Below, one piece after another: positions 33,321-43,578 of a DNA stretch of 64,000 nucleotides. The translations under genes and the position numbers were made by a program. The notes below the pieces were generated by a model. That model was not told where the DNA came from. It made no database searches and saw only the letters and a program-made list of their open reading frames with translations. The DNA comes from Ancistrus triradiatus. Lineage: Eukaryota; Chordata; Actinopteri; Siluriformes; Loricariidae. Position 1 is the stretch's first letter; the number at the start of each line of letters is the position of its first letter. The stretch lies in assembly GCA_025084515.1 (NCBI GenBank), contig JAJAGP010003161.1:1-64000 (forward strand), read 5' to 3'.

Positions 33321-33350
33321 CTCTGGGGAATTATGGGAAATGTAGCGTCT
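33321..33350 (-). promoter_or_regulatory. ZNF143/THAP11-type promoter motif
   Basis: The minus strand reads ctacatttcccataattccc, close to the known vertebrate promoter element ACTACAATTCCCAGAATGC. It sits about 80-100 bases upstream of the ATG at 33244 in a region with some CpGs. Confidence 0.45.
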
Positions 33351-33957
33351 GTTGTGAACTTGCGTGGCGTGTCCTGTAGTTCTGCTCACCAATCCAGGAT
33401 AAAGTTGACTTCTTACCGCCGTGATGTTAGTGGGGCACGGCAACATTTTACCGGGGCATAACGACATCCCTGCCTCTCATTTAAACCGTCGCTCATCCTG
33501 AGCACATGCGAGTGGTTTTTTTTTTTCCTCGCACCCGTTTTGTTTTTATTAGCTCCTCAGAAGCCACACATCTGGCAGCTCGGTCGTGTTTAACTTAAGT
33601 CGAACCACTGGCTTTCTGGGAAAGTGGAAGTGTTGCTGTTTTCTTTCACAGTTAGCGTCCGGTACTTGTTTATCTAATAACGAGCGTGTTCACGCTGGTC
33701 GGTGGATATGACTAGCCTCCCACACCACCCCACCCACAGTCTCCATTTCTCTTCTCTTTATCTTCCATCGGTTTCTCTCCTGTGTGAGCCTAAATCTGGG
33801 GAGACTTTAGATTTGGTCCAGTGGTCCATCAACAGTTTCCCTCATTAACAGCAAATTTAGAGATAAAACAGGAGCAATTTCCACGTGAAGATCGTACTTT
33901 TTAAAGGTTGTTCAGAGTGTTTTTGAGGCAGAGTGCTACCCTTTGGGTTAAAGAGGC

Positions 33958-34137
33958 ATTACATTTACAGCATTTAGCAGACGCCCTTATCCAGATTGAT
34001 ACAGTCTTACAATCCAAGCAATTGTTAAGGGTTAAGGGCCTTGCTCAAGCAGCTTGGCAGAGGTGGGATTTGAACCCTGGACCTTCTGGTCCATAGTCCA
34101 GTACCTTACCCGCTAGGCTACTACAGTCCCGCATTGT
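33958..34137 (-). mobile_element. Second tRNA-SINE family, full copy, minus orientation
   Basis: acatttacagcatttagcag at the left and gctactacagtcccg at the right are the tail and head of a tRNA-derived SINE, with B box gggatttgaaccctgg. A short flanking duplication (gcatt) is visible. Other copies are at 47.69, 52.04 and 59.16 kb. Confidence 0.85.
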
Positions 34138-34399
34138 AGCGGTAATATCCTCGGTTAACTGTGATTACATCAGGTTGACAACAGACTGCTGACTTTAAAA
34201 CTCCTGCTTAAGCATTTTTCCTCATGGCTTACTTGAACTGCTACTTGGCTCTTTTTCAGAAGGGTATTATTCATTTTATTCAAATATTGGGTACTTTATA
34301 CAGGAGTAATGTTTGACGCGGTGTTATATTCCCGTTCTCAGAAGAGCATCCTTCTGATATAATAAGACATCCACTCATTTTTCTAAATTAGATAATGGA

Positions 34400-34665
34400 A
34401 GGATGGCACGGTGGTGCAAGTGGTTAGTGTGGTCGCCTCACAGCTCCAAAGAACTTTGGCTCGATCCCGAGCTCAGACTCCGCCTGTGTGGAGTTTGCAT
34501 GTCCTCCCCGTGTCTGTATGGGTTTACTCCAGATACTCCTATTTCCTCCCACGTTCCAAAGACATGCGTTAGGTTAATTGGTTGCTCTAAATTGGCCCTG
34601 ACTAGTATGAATGTATCCTTGCTCCTGTCGTGAATAGCCACTGATGCTGATGCGACCATAAATAA
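34400..34665 (+). mobile_element. tRNA-derived SINE
   Basis: ggatggcacggtggtgcaag head, gctcgatcccgagctc B-box region, gtggagtttgcatgtcctcc and ttccaaagacatgcgttagg body. Confidence 0.85.
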
Positions 34666-34669
34666 ATAG

Positions 34670-35390
34670 TTAGCATAAAAACAAAATGACTACATGCATA
34701 GCGCCACAAACGTATCATTTTTCTGGCAGTGCTTCCCAAGGATTAAGATACCCAAGGCAAACATTATATTCTCATCTCCAAAAGGAGGCCACTGGTTTAA
34801 GATCTGAGAAGGACGAGTATACGCTCTCTCACGGTTCAATCAGGGAACAGGCTCAGGTTAGGGATTATAAAGTTCTGAAGCGCCCGGGCTCTTTCAGACC
34901 TCCTTAGAAAAACACACATGTTTTTTCTCTTACTGGTAAAGCTAACACACCGAGAAAGCTGCCCAGCTGCATCTGCATATTAAAACAAAGAACTCTCTTT
35001 CTCGCCGCTCCCGTACTCCACTTCAGCTCCTCTCTGGACTTCTCATCTGATCAGATTTCCACGCTCAACTGTGCCCTTCTCCTGACCCGACGCACGTTCA
35101 TTTATTCTGTCTCTCGCTGGGAAATTAAAGGTACAATTTCAGTAGACTTTATGATCGCTCCGTGACTGTCTTTGCGTTAACTTGTGCACCTAAACGTGGA
35201 TTTGATTTCTTAGGTGATTTCTACCATGATCACCAACATATCCACGGCTCCGTGTGTCGCTTACCATGTACAAGCACTTTGTAGTTCTACAATTACAGAC
35301 TGTAGTCCATCTGTTTCTCTACATACTTGATGTAGTCCCCTATACTCTGTTCTCTGACAGTCAGGATCCCCAGAAGTCAGGTACTGACGA
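34670..35390. other. Intergenic region, no recognisable gene
   Basis: Nothing beyond AT-rich sequence and a pyrimidine-rich stretch at 34.98-35.11 kb. Confidence 0.45.
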
Positions 35391-35735
35391 TTGGATCAGA
35401 CACAGCAGTGCTGCTGGAGTTTTTAATCAGTGTTCACTCACTGTGCTCTCGATTAGACACGTCTACCTTATTGCTCCACCTTGTGAATGTAAATTCGGAG
35501 ACAGCATCTCATCTGTTGCTGCACAGTTTGTGTTAGCCATCCTCTAATCCCTCATCAGTGCTCACTGGATGCTGGTGGCTGGACATTTTTGGCTGGTGGA
35601 CTATTTTCAGTCCAGCAGTGACACTGAGGTGTTTAAAAATTCCAGCAGCACTGCTGTGTCTGATCCTCTCGTACCAGCACGACACTGCACAGTCCTGAGA
35701 ATGATCCACCACCCAAATAGTACTTGTCCTCTGTA
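35390..35735. mobile_element. Palindromic hAT-type MITE
   Basis: ggatcagacacagcagtgct at 35393 returns inverted as gcactgctgtgtctgatcc at about 35647. gtgttcactcactg and ctattttcagtccagcag lie between, and atgatccaccacccaaatag follows. This matches a widespread teleost MITE that I recall as hAT-related. Confidence 0.7.
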
Positions 35736-35934
35736 GAATCGCCCCTGGAACCAACCCTGGACAGGGTGCCCGTCCATCACCGGGTGTGCACGACCGGCCA
35801 CACTGGAAACCCTGGCTCTCTGTTAGACACACACATAAAAACGAAATTCACTGAGATTTCCATTAACCTGGCCCTTAAGCACCTAAACAGCCCATGTAGA
35901 GTGTTCCCAAAAGATCTAGATTAAAAGACGTCGA

Positions 35935-35955
35935 GACCACACACACACACACACA
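35935..35955. repeat. Short (CA)n microsatellite
   Basis: The run is about 20 bases long. 35.8-36.5 kb otherwise shows no gene. Confidence 0.9.
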
Positions 35956-36556
35956 TAATCTTTGATTTCCAGTTAAGGAAGGTTATGTTGAGTCTCGTCG
36001 CTATGCACACAGATCAGTGCTCACCCTGAGGACTAGGAAACGAAATGTGACAGATCCACATCGCTGTAAGTGTAGAAACAGACTTCCTCTCTCTCTCTAA
36101 AGCAGTCTGTCTTGTGTGTTACTGTGTCTAAATAATGCAGACACCTCAACAACCTCAGTTACCCCGTGAGGTCAATATCGTCGCACATCTTTACACACAC
36201 CCCACGTTATGGAACATTGTAGGGCTAAAGCCTTCCCTTGGGCTTAGACATAGTGTGAATTTAAAGTAAATATAGACAGGTTGCTGGAGAGCCCCGCGTT
36301 GTCTGGCACATTTTTCACAAGGTACACAATGCATTTCTGTATTCATCCTAATTAGGCACGATCGCACAGTGGCCCTGAGGTTCTTTCTGATCGAACGCAG
36401 AGGTGGTCATCGCGACCCCCAAACTTGCCATCAGTGGTCGATGAGATCAGGAATGATGAGAGCGAGCCTTCAGGGCAGGCAACAGTGGAAAACTTGCACA
36501 AATGATGTCAGAGGGATCGTGTCCGCGGATTGGAGTGGAGATTCCCGGGGAGAGCC

Positions 36557-36563
36557 TATAAAA
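36557..36563 (+). promoter_or_regulatory. ostn: ostn TATA box
   Basis: agcctataaaacggggaagg carries a canonical TATAAAA about 30 bases ahead of a predicted start site at roughly 36587. A donor follows at 36667, making a tidy first exon on the same strand as ostn. Confidence 0.6.
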
Positions 36564-36586
36564 CGGGGAAGGACGACACCGGGAGC

Positions 36587-36666
36587 AAAGGGAGCGAAGC
36601 TGCGAATGTGAGAAATTCCTGAAACGTGCGTTGTCTCACATGACCTCGAGCGAGTCCTGACTGAAG
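36587..36666 (+). other. ostn: Predicted ostn exon 1 (5' untranslated)
   Basis: It runs from about 30 bases after the TATA box to donor AAG|GTAAGA. The human gene likewise has non-coding sequence before the coding exons. The link to the coding exon at 39208 is inferred from strand, order and absence of another gene between. Confidence 0.45.
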
Positions 36667-37177
36667 GTAAGAGGCCGAAAGACGCGACAAACTCGAGCTG
36701 TGGTGCGACTAGAGAGACGCGAGTGTGTGTGTGTGTTAGGATAAACATACAGGTGCTGTGATCTTCATACAGGTGGCTATAAGGATTAGAGACTTAAAGA
36801 TACCAACAGCCAGAGGATAAAGTACCTGGTGTGTGTGAGAGAATGCCTTTCAGAGAATGCATGGGTGTACATGCAGGAAAGAGAGAGAGTGTGTGTGTGT
36901 GTGTGTGCGTGTGGGAGAGGGAGACAGCTGGCAGTGTTTAATTTTGGGAATGGAAAATGCTAAAGTTATCTCATGTTGCTTGGCTCTGTCGCTGCACCGA
37001 ACACATCAGACACGTTTAAGGTCAGGAGGTCGATGAACGTTAAAGATATAACCTCTGATTAATTTACCGCCTTTACCTGCCGATCCAAATCCTGAGTCCG
37101 TACATTTTATTAATAGTGTCCAAAGACAGGCTTGTTCGGGAGGTGATACGATTTTTAACACTAATTTCAAAAGATAC

Positions 37178-38135
37178 ACTATATACACAAAGTTTGTGGA
37201 CACCCAACAATACAGCCAAATCAGGGGTATTAGTGTGGAGTTTGTCCCCCAACTTGTTGCTACAACAGCCAGGGCTTTCCATTACAGCTCTGGAAAAAAT
37301 TAAGGGATCGCTCCAAATTAGATTAAAATCACAATCTCTACATGTAGAGCAACGATTCCTTTCCAGCATCTGCCAAATTCCACCACAGACACACCTGATT
37401 CTACTTAATGAATGAATGATTAGTGATCACCTGAACCAAATCTTTGTTACTGAGCAAAAGTACATACAAAAGACACACAAAAGCTGGGACCGAAATATTG
37501 ATTTCTGAACTTTCCCAAATGAACACATTAGTACGTTTTGTTTAACAAAGGAACATAACATTTTCTTTATATTATTATTTGTATTATTAATCAAAATTTG
37601 AAAGCACTGCATCTCCTTTGTTATTTTGACCAGCTCTTTTTTTCTCCATTTACAGTGAATAAAAGCTGTCATCGCTGCTGCACAGAAATATTTTTTTATT
37701 TGGAATTGGTCAGTCATTTCTCGATTAAAACACATACAGAACCTACAAATAGTAACACCAGAGAAACTGATTTTGCATTGGTAATTTTGGAGCACTAATA
37801 TTTTTTCAGAGCTGTAGACTTTGGAACATGACTGCGAGGTCGGCTGCTGTTAGACAATAAGCTCACTTTTGACATGCCGGTGCATTTGTTTTTGGAGTTG
37901 AGGTCAAGATTCTGTGCAAGCAGCCAAGTTCTCAATCAAAGTTGGCAAACCAGCTCTCTACGGACTTTGTTTAAGGACAAAGAGCTGATGAACTGACTTG
38001 TTGGAAGCAGAAACCTATAATTTGATATTGAGACTCACTGGGTTATCAGCACAAGCCATTCTACTGCCAGTTATATTATCGACGTGTTACAAGTGAGTGT
38101 TACTCACAAGGGCGTCCACAAACTTTTGTGTTGCC
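37178..38135. mobile_element. MITE-like element split by a nested insertion
   Basis: acacaaagtttgtggacacc (37186) and ggcgtccacaaacttttgtg (38111) are inverted ends. The two halves are separated by the element at 37285-37814: agggctttccatta before it continues with gactttggaacatgactgcg after it. Confidence 0.7.
37285..37814. mobile_element. Nested Tc1-type MITE
   Basis: cagctctggaaaaaattaag at the left and tattttttcagagctg at the right are inverted ends, each flanked by TA. The interior is AT-rich and codes for nothing recognisable. Confidence 0.8.
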
Positions 38136-38475
38136 AAAAACCTGGGTGTGACATGTGAAGCGGTGCTTAATAAACAACGCGCTAATTTCCCTATCAAAAT
38201 CCACCCAGTCGGCACGCAGGTAAGGTGAACACCCCCGTGCTGGGGTTTGCGTTACGGACGTGCACAGAGGCACAGAGGAAGGGCAGCCAGTGGCCCTGCT
38301 GGGTCCGACTGTGTGTTTGGGCTGAGTTCTTGTGTTTGTGCAAAGGGTGTACGTTTGGGGTGTGCGCTTATTCTCACACTCTTACGGCTGCTGCACTGCA
38401 CGGCCAAGTGTACTTTCACAGATGGAGGCCGGTTAAAGGTAAATAGCACTTAGTATCTCAGTAACTTAACACGCC

Positions 38476-38500
38476 GTGTGTGTGTGTGTGTGTGTGTGTA
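38476..38500. repeat. (GT)n microsatellite
   Basis: This is a pure run. Confidence 0.95.
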
Positions 38501-38649
38501 AGACTGTGTGTGTTCAGTCCAACTTACAACGAAGACACAATATATAGATTTCGTAACAACAGAAAGCGTAACTCTATACGCAGTACTGAGCCTTCGTTTT
38601 ACTATAGTTTATAGTTTGCCTTCTGCACTATTTGTTGTAGCAGCTACAC

Positions 38650-38735
38650 TATGGTGACTTGGTGGTAAGAGCCTGCTCCTGGAAATGGCAGTTCCTGATG
38701 GCCTGGGATTAAATCCCGGGGGTTGCTTGCTTACG
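38650..38735 (+). repeat. tRNA-like SINE head
   Basis: tggtgacttggtggtaagag followed by cctgggattaaatcccgggg resembles A and B boxes. No intact cloverleaf is seen. Confidence 0.4.
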
Positions 38736-39207
38736 TGACATTATAGCCACTCGGGGAACACTGCCGTCCAAACTACATGTTCTTCTGCGCCCTGTGTACC
38801 CTCCCTCACAACCCTGACTAATATAAGCCGGATTAAAACATGGAAGAAATCGATAATGTAATGTGACGCTCCAGTGCCACTGTATCTAATGTACCTAATA
38901 TGCTGGCTCATCACCGGGATGGTCTTCATACAGAGGCAGGTTGCTGTACCTGAGGGAGGTGAGGCTGTATGGGGGAACCAACCATCCCTGTAAAGGCCTG
39001 GCACCCTGTGAATTCCAGAAAAAAACGTTCAGTGTATAATTAACGTTTCCTCAGTCAGACACATCGAACTCGGCTGGTCTTGATAACAAGACAAGACCAT
39101 CTCCAAATGAGTTCGAGAGTAAGACCGGACAGAAAATAAGTCTATATTAAGCATTCATTTTACACTGAAAATGAAGTGCAACTTGTATGATCGTGTTGTG
39201 TTTGTAG

Positions 39208-39303
39208 ATGCTGGGCTGTAGTGTGCTGCTTACCTGTCTGATGACGATGACCTTGTTCCACTGCACTATCGAAAGTCAGCACTTAACCCAGGACAAACTG
39301 GAG
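39208..39303 (+). CDS. ostn: ostn coding exon 1, signal peptide
   Basis: 32 codons, phase 0 end, donor GAG|GTGAGA. Hydrophobic core L-L-T-C-L-M-T-M-T-L-F. Confidence 0.9.
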
Positions 39304-40000
39304 GTGAGATGCAGGCTTTCTCTTTCACACATACTAAACAAACGAAACGTAACGTTCATTTACATTCTCATCCTGAGCTGAGTATTTAAAGTCCTTTACC
39401 CAATGCACCAACCGTGCCAACCAGGGTTTGAACTTGCAGCTTTTTAATTCTTCACGCAGAGAATTTGTACACTTATCCCTCTATACTTTTCCTAACTCTT
39501 CATGTTCTCTCTCAGCACGTGAAGTCTACAGTAATGGAAAGCCATGGTGGTCAGCATGGGCTCGTGGCTAAGAAAGCGTCAAGATCTGTCAGTAATAAAC
39601 TGCTTTTTATGGACCGGTTGCTCCGACTACAGAACGAGGTCAACGAGACCAAGAGAAAGAGGAGCTTCCCGGGGTCCAACACCCCACTGGACCGCTTATC
39701 CATCAGCAACATGGAGCCCAAGAGCAACAAGCAGAGGTGCAGTATGCAAGAAACACACCTAGCCTTTTTTGTTCCGTAGACAGGAAACATAACCCTTCTC
39801 CCGCTTTGTGCATGTCAGTTCTATTATAAAAAGCAGTGCTCTGTAGCACCACCTGTAGGCTGAGCAGAGCCATAATGCATGCAGTATTCATGTTATTTGC
39901 GAATGTCTGTCACAGGAAAGTGGTGGAGTTGCCAAAACAAAGAGTTACCGTCCCAATCGATCGAATCGGTGTGGGGCGTCTACCGAATACCAGAGGATAG
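39208..40000 (+). CDS. ostn: Osteocrin (musclin) precursor
   Basis: Three coding exons: 39208-39303, 39516-39736 and 39916-40000, with clean AG/GT sites. The product is 133 residues, the same length I recall for human osteocrin. It has a signal peptide (M-L-G-C-S-V-L-L-T-C-L), a linker, then a K-R-K-R dibasic cleavage site followed by R-S-F-P-G-S and P-L-D-R-L-S. The C-terminus ends D-R-I-G-V-G-R-L-P-N-T-R-G. The two D-R-(I/L) blocks are the natriuretic-peptide-like motifs by which osteocrin binds the clearance receptor NPR-C, raising local natriuretic peptide levels. The family lacks the cysteine ring of true natriuretic peptides, as here. It is a secreted bone/muscle factor. The start is the first ATG directly after the acceptor tttgtag. 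It is intact, which contrasts with both neighbouring genes. Confidence 0.95.
39516..39736 (+). CDS. ostn: ostn coding exon 2, linker, K-R-K-R site and first motif
   Basis: Acceptor ttctctctcag, 221 bases, donor AG|GTGCAG in phase 2. Confidence 0.92.
39916..40000 (+). CDS. ostn: ostn coding exon 3, C-terminal motif
   Basis: Acceptor tctgtcacag, stop TAG at 39998-40000. Completes the Arg codon and reads K-V-V-E-L-P-K-Q-R and the D-R-I-G block. Confidence 0.93.
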
Positions 40001-40089
40001 ACTCCACCTTCAGCGACACACAGGTACGCATCTTCTGTAGACCATCGTCCAGTTACAGGCGAGTGCCATATGAACAACATTTTGTCTTT

Positions 40090-40345
40090 AACACATGGCC
40101 TAGTGTACACAGGTGAGCCAAAAACATTAGGACCACCAGGGCTGAACAGTGTCTGGGAAGGTGGCACGTCAAATGGCAGCAGCAGGAATGCCGGACCCAG
40201 GGTTTCCCAGCAGAGCATTGGTCAGAGCATCACACTTCCTCCACCAGCTTGTCTTCTTCCCACGACTTCCATGCATTGCTCCAGTGTAGGCATCATTGGT
40301 GGATAGGGCTTAGCATGGCTGGCACTCATTAAACAGTTCTGTAAT
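40090..40345 (+). repeat. Dispersed repeat in or near the ostn 3' UTR
   Basis: aggtgagccaaaaacattag followed by gaccaccagggctg and ccaccagcttgtcttcttcc recalls a repeat seen widely in fish genomes. Class not assigned. Confidence 0.5.
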
Positions 40346-40484
40346 TTGTTCCACAGAAGCTCTTCTGTTGGTTAGGACTAGGTGGGATAATCTTCGTTTC
40401 CCCTCAGACCCCGTCAATGATTTGTGGTTTGTCCCTCCTCGGAACCTTTATTGTCAGATACTTAGCAGTTGTCTGGCCATAGCG

Positions 40485-40502
40485 AATAAAATCATCAATA
40501 AA
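40485..40502 (+). terminator. ostn: Possible ostn polyadenylation signals
   Basis: AATAAA occurs at 40485-40490 and again at 40497-40502, about 490 bases after the stop. Confidence 0.35.
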
Positions 40503-40509
40503 ATCAGGT

Positions 40510-42670
40510 CTTTAGTCCTGATTTTTCCCACATCCAGCTATGAGAGCTATTTTCTTCTACTTCTTCTTCTTCGGTGGATTTGATCCGTATATTAGACCTG
40601 GTTCAGGTATAGCTCACAACGCAAACCTCACACTACAGGTACACCTAAAGGGTCTAAAGGGTTCAAAAGCTTTCAAGCACCACTGTACACTTACGAACGC
40701 CATTTACAGCTTGGTACAAATAAATAGAGGAAAATCATCCACACAAACACGAGGAACTTTCACAAGGAAAAGTCTCTAAACACATCAACAGAGGTCAAAC
40801 AGTCTCTAGAACAAACGTGAGCTAACGAGCTTACATATACACACAAATGACGGACTTACTCTCTTAAACTCCCGCCTCTGCTCGTGGATTCGTAGCTGTT
40901 GAGGTACCTGCACCGATTGGCTGCAAGGTCTGGAGTAAAAAGGCAGATTTTTTTCCTGTTATAATCTATTCTAATTGTTAAGGCCTCAGCCTCAGACTGG
41001 ACAGTCGTTACACAGTGCTTACCTGCATTTGCCTTGCGTCGCACCATACGTCCGCTATTCAGTCTGTGAGTGGTCAGAATGTTTTCGGCACATCTCTGTA
41101 CTCCGTACTAATGGTGCTCATATTCATAGTCTTGCTTTCCTTGTTCCGCAGGAATCATCATGCATTAGAAGCTGAATTCCCACCAGCACTTATCCTCCTT
41201 CAGGAGCCACATCCACGGTCACAGTCCTGCCACTTCATGGGTCCTTTTCCTCTTATGGCTGCCCTCTTGAAGCATCTCTCGCTCATATATATATATATAC
41301 ACTCCGATGAGGATCTGACGTTTCTGCCATCCTAAGCTGCATAATCTTTACTAATGTACTGTAACCTTTCTATAATTCGTTTTCTGTCATGAAGCCGATT
41401 ACCAAAAAATGTCTATTTCCTCCATACAACACGTCTCTGCGCAGCAGCCCGCTCATTCAGCACACTTATTTTTATCGACCGAAGGCAGAGCTCTGCTTAA
41501 CATTAAACCCAGGTGAAGCCATGTACCGGCCTGGGTCTATTTTGTTTGCTTCGCACTATTTGGAAGCACATAGGGAATCCCGTTATGCCTCAGCTCTCTG
41601 CTTTTCGCGTGTGCACCTGGCTGCCTCCTCTGCTTTCAGACGCAGCCAATTCTGTCTCCCCTGCAGACTGTGGTTCTCCTGAATGAATGATGGACTGTTA
41701 CCAAACATGGTGTGGGATATTTCATTTATCGAGTGGCGAAATGTGGAGAGAATACCAAACACAGAGTCAAAGTACCTACTACCATGTACAGTATACAGAA
41801 AGATGAAGGCTTAAACAGCCGTTTCAATACTGAGTTCATAACTCACAGTAATAACCTAGCAAAGAGTAAGCCCTCTACAGTAAGGAACTCTATGAAGTCT
41901 CTAACTTACAAACTGTGTGATAGTAAACACACCCGTCATTTTTTTTCACATTGCCTGCGGAGCTTACGATCCTAGCTGCAGCATGTTGACTAACGGCAAT
42001 GGGCGAGGGTTTGTTTGAAGAAAACCCATAAATCAAATTGCAGGATTCCTGTCTTGAAACACCAGAGACGTGGATCAGTACCTCAGTTCTTGGCGTTAAT
42101 TCGTTCCAGAAGGGCTTGTCGAGGAACCCAAAACGAAGAGTATCGAGCAAAATGTGTCCCCAAGACAAGTAAATTGAATGGAAACGGGTTCCAGACCCCC
42201 AGAAATCCAGACAAAAGGGCATATCTGCATTATGGAGTTTATGTTACAGGAGCTCCCTGCTTTAATGCTGGGAATATGTTCACCCAATCCATCTAATTAA
42301 ATGGATCAAGAACTAATGAGTTTTTTTAATATAGTCTTACTGGTATCAATCGGAGCCCGATTAGACACATCAACCAACTACATTAACCTACATTACAGCC
42401 AAAAGTAATTACACAAAGCTTAATTTTTATATAAGTATCAAAAATCCCCATGTAATTTAAGTGAGTAATGGATTGAAATGAAAAAAAAAGCTAACACTTG
42501 GGCGAACGAAACAATATCAAGGTCAATGAGATGGGAAATTAATGTACTGGCTAGCCCCACGCTACAAACTGCACGCAGTTGAAATAAAACAATAAAAAAG
42601 CCACTTTTTACACTACGGCATGAGACAAGAGGTAAAATAATGCCAACGTCCCAAAGAATGGAAGCCAACG
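40510..42670. other. Region between ostn and masp1 3' ends
   Basis: I looked here on the minus strand for the split MASP-1 protease exons expected after the MASP-3 exon and saw none: no G-D-S-G-G block, no T-A-A-H-C block. Open frames at 41.0-42.3 kb are AT-rich and unsupported. A short (AT)n is at 41288-41300. Confidence 0.45.
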
Positions 42671-42677
42671 TCAGGCG

Positions 42678-43578
42678 CTACACCGGCCTCAATCTCTTAC
42701 GCCAGCACTCTGTATCCATGGTTGTACTCAGCCAGTTGCGTTATTTGGCTACTTACTCGGTGTACATGAAAACGCCGTACACTTGACGACTTCCCCACTT
42801 CCTCTGGCCCTTCCCCAAGACACTAACTAAGCCCCTGCACTACCCATCTCCCACTGTGGGGGTCCTTGATGACAAGCCCCTCCGCTGTCCCCTACACAGG
42901 TATCTCTCGTCCGTCCTTCGTAAAACCCCGCACAGAACATGTTGTCGTGAGGTTGTAGTTCGCGAGCGCGAGGTGTATCTGGCTTCACACTCCGTCCTGC
43001 GCTACGACTGGCACTTTGACGTACTGCAGCACCTCCGATACGACCCCCAGGTCTGCGCAGAGGCAGAGGCATTGCCATGCCTTATAAGACCCCCAGCCAG
43101 CGCCACACCCAGGGTGTTGGGCAAGTGAGACCGATCTGACCTTGCGTCCGCGCCGGAGGTAGGCAGACGGGTCTCACCAGCTCGTTCAGCGCCACATCCT
43201 GACTGAGCTTGACCAGGGCGATGTCATTATCGTAGTTCCGCGGGTCAAAGTCTGGATGGAGAATGAGCCTGTCCACCGAGCGGTTCACTGCCAGCCAGTT
43301 GTCCCTGATGTCCGTGATCCCCAGGGTGGCGCGCACCTGTTCGGGGGACACGGGCACAACTGTCAGGTCCCTGCGCGGAGTGCGCAGCATGTGGGCGGCC
43401 GTGAGCACCCACGATGGGGACAGGAGCGCACCGCTACCAAACCAGTGACCTATGGGAATGCGAGACGCGTCCTCCACGTGCAGCAGGACTTGCCAGGGAA
43501 AGAGACCCGGAAATGCCGTACGTCCACCGACGATCCGCTTCTGCTGCGATGGGAAGGGCTGGGACTCCTCGCCGCAGG
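42678..43578 (-). pseudogene. masp1: masp1 exon 11: MASP-3 serine protease domain, frame broken in its second half
   Basis: Starts C-G-E-E-S, then Q-Q-K-R|I-V-G-G, the activation cleavage site. The catalytic His (L-T-A-A-H at about 43385) and Asp (N-D-I-A-L-V at about 43220) are in one frame down to about 43150. After that the conserved blocks G-A-G-W-G, L-Q-Y-V-K-V-P-V-V, N-M-F-C-A-G, G-D-S-G-G-A (catalytic Ser), W-V-V-Q-G and Y-T-E (or equivalent) appear in changing frames. Typical changes are one extra or missing G in a run, two missing T after G-G-A, and five-base insertions near 42825 and 42772. The final stop, in the family frame, is TAG at 42680-42678. Confidence 0.85.
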
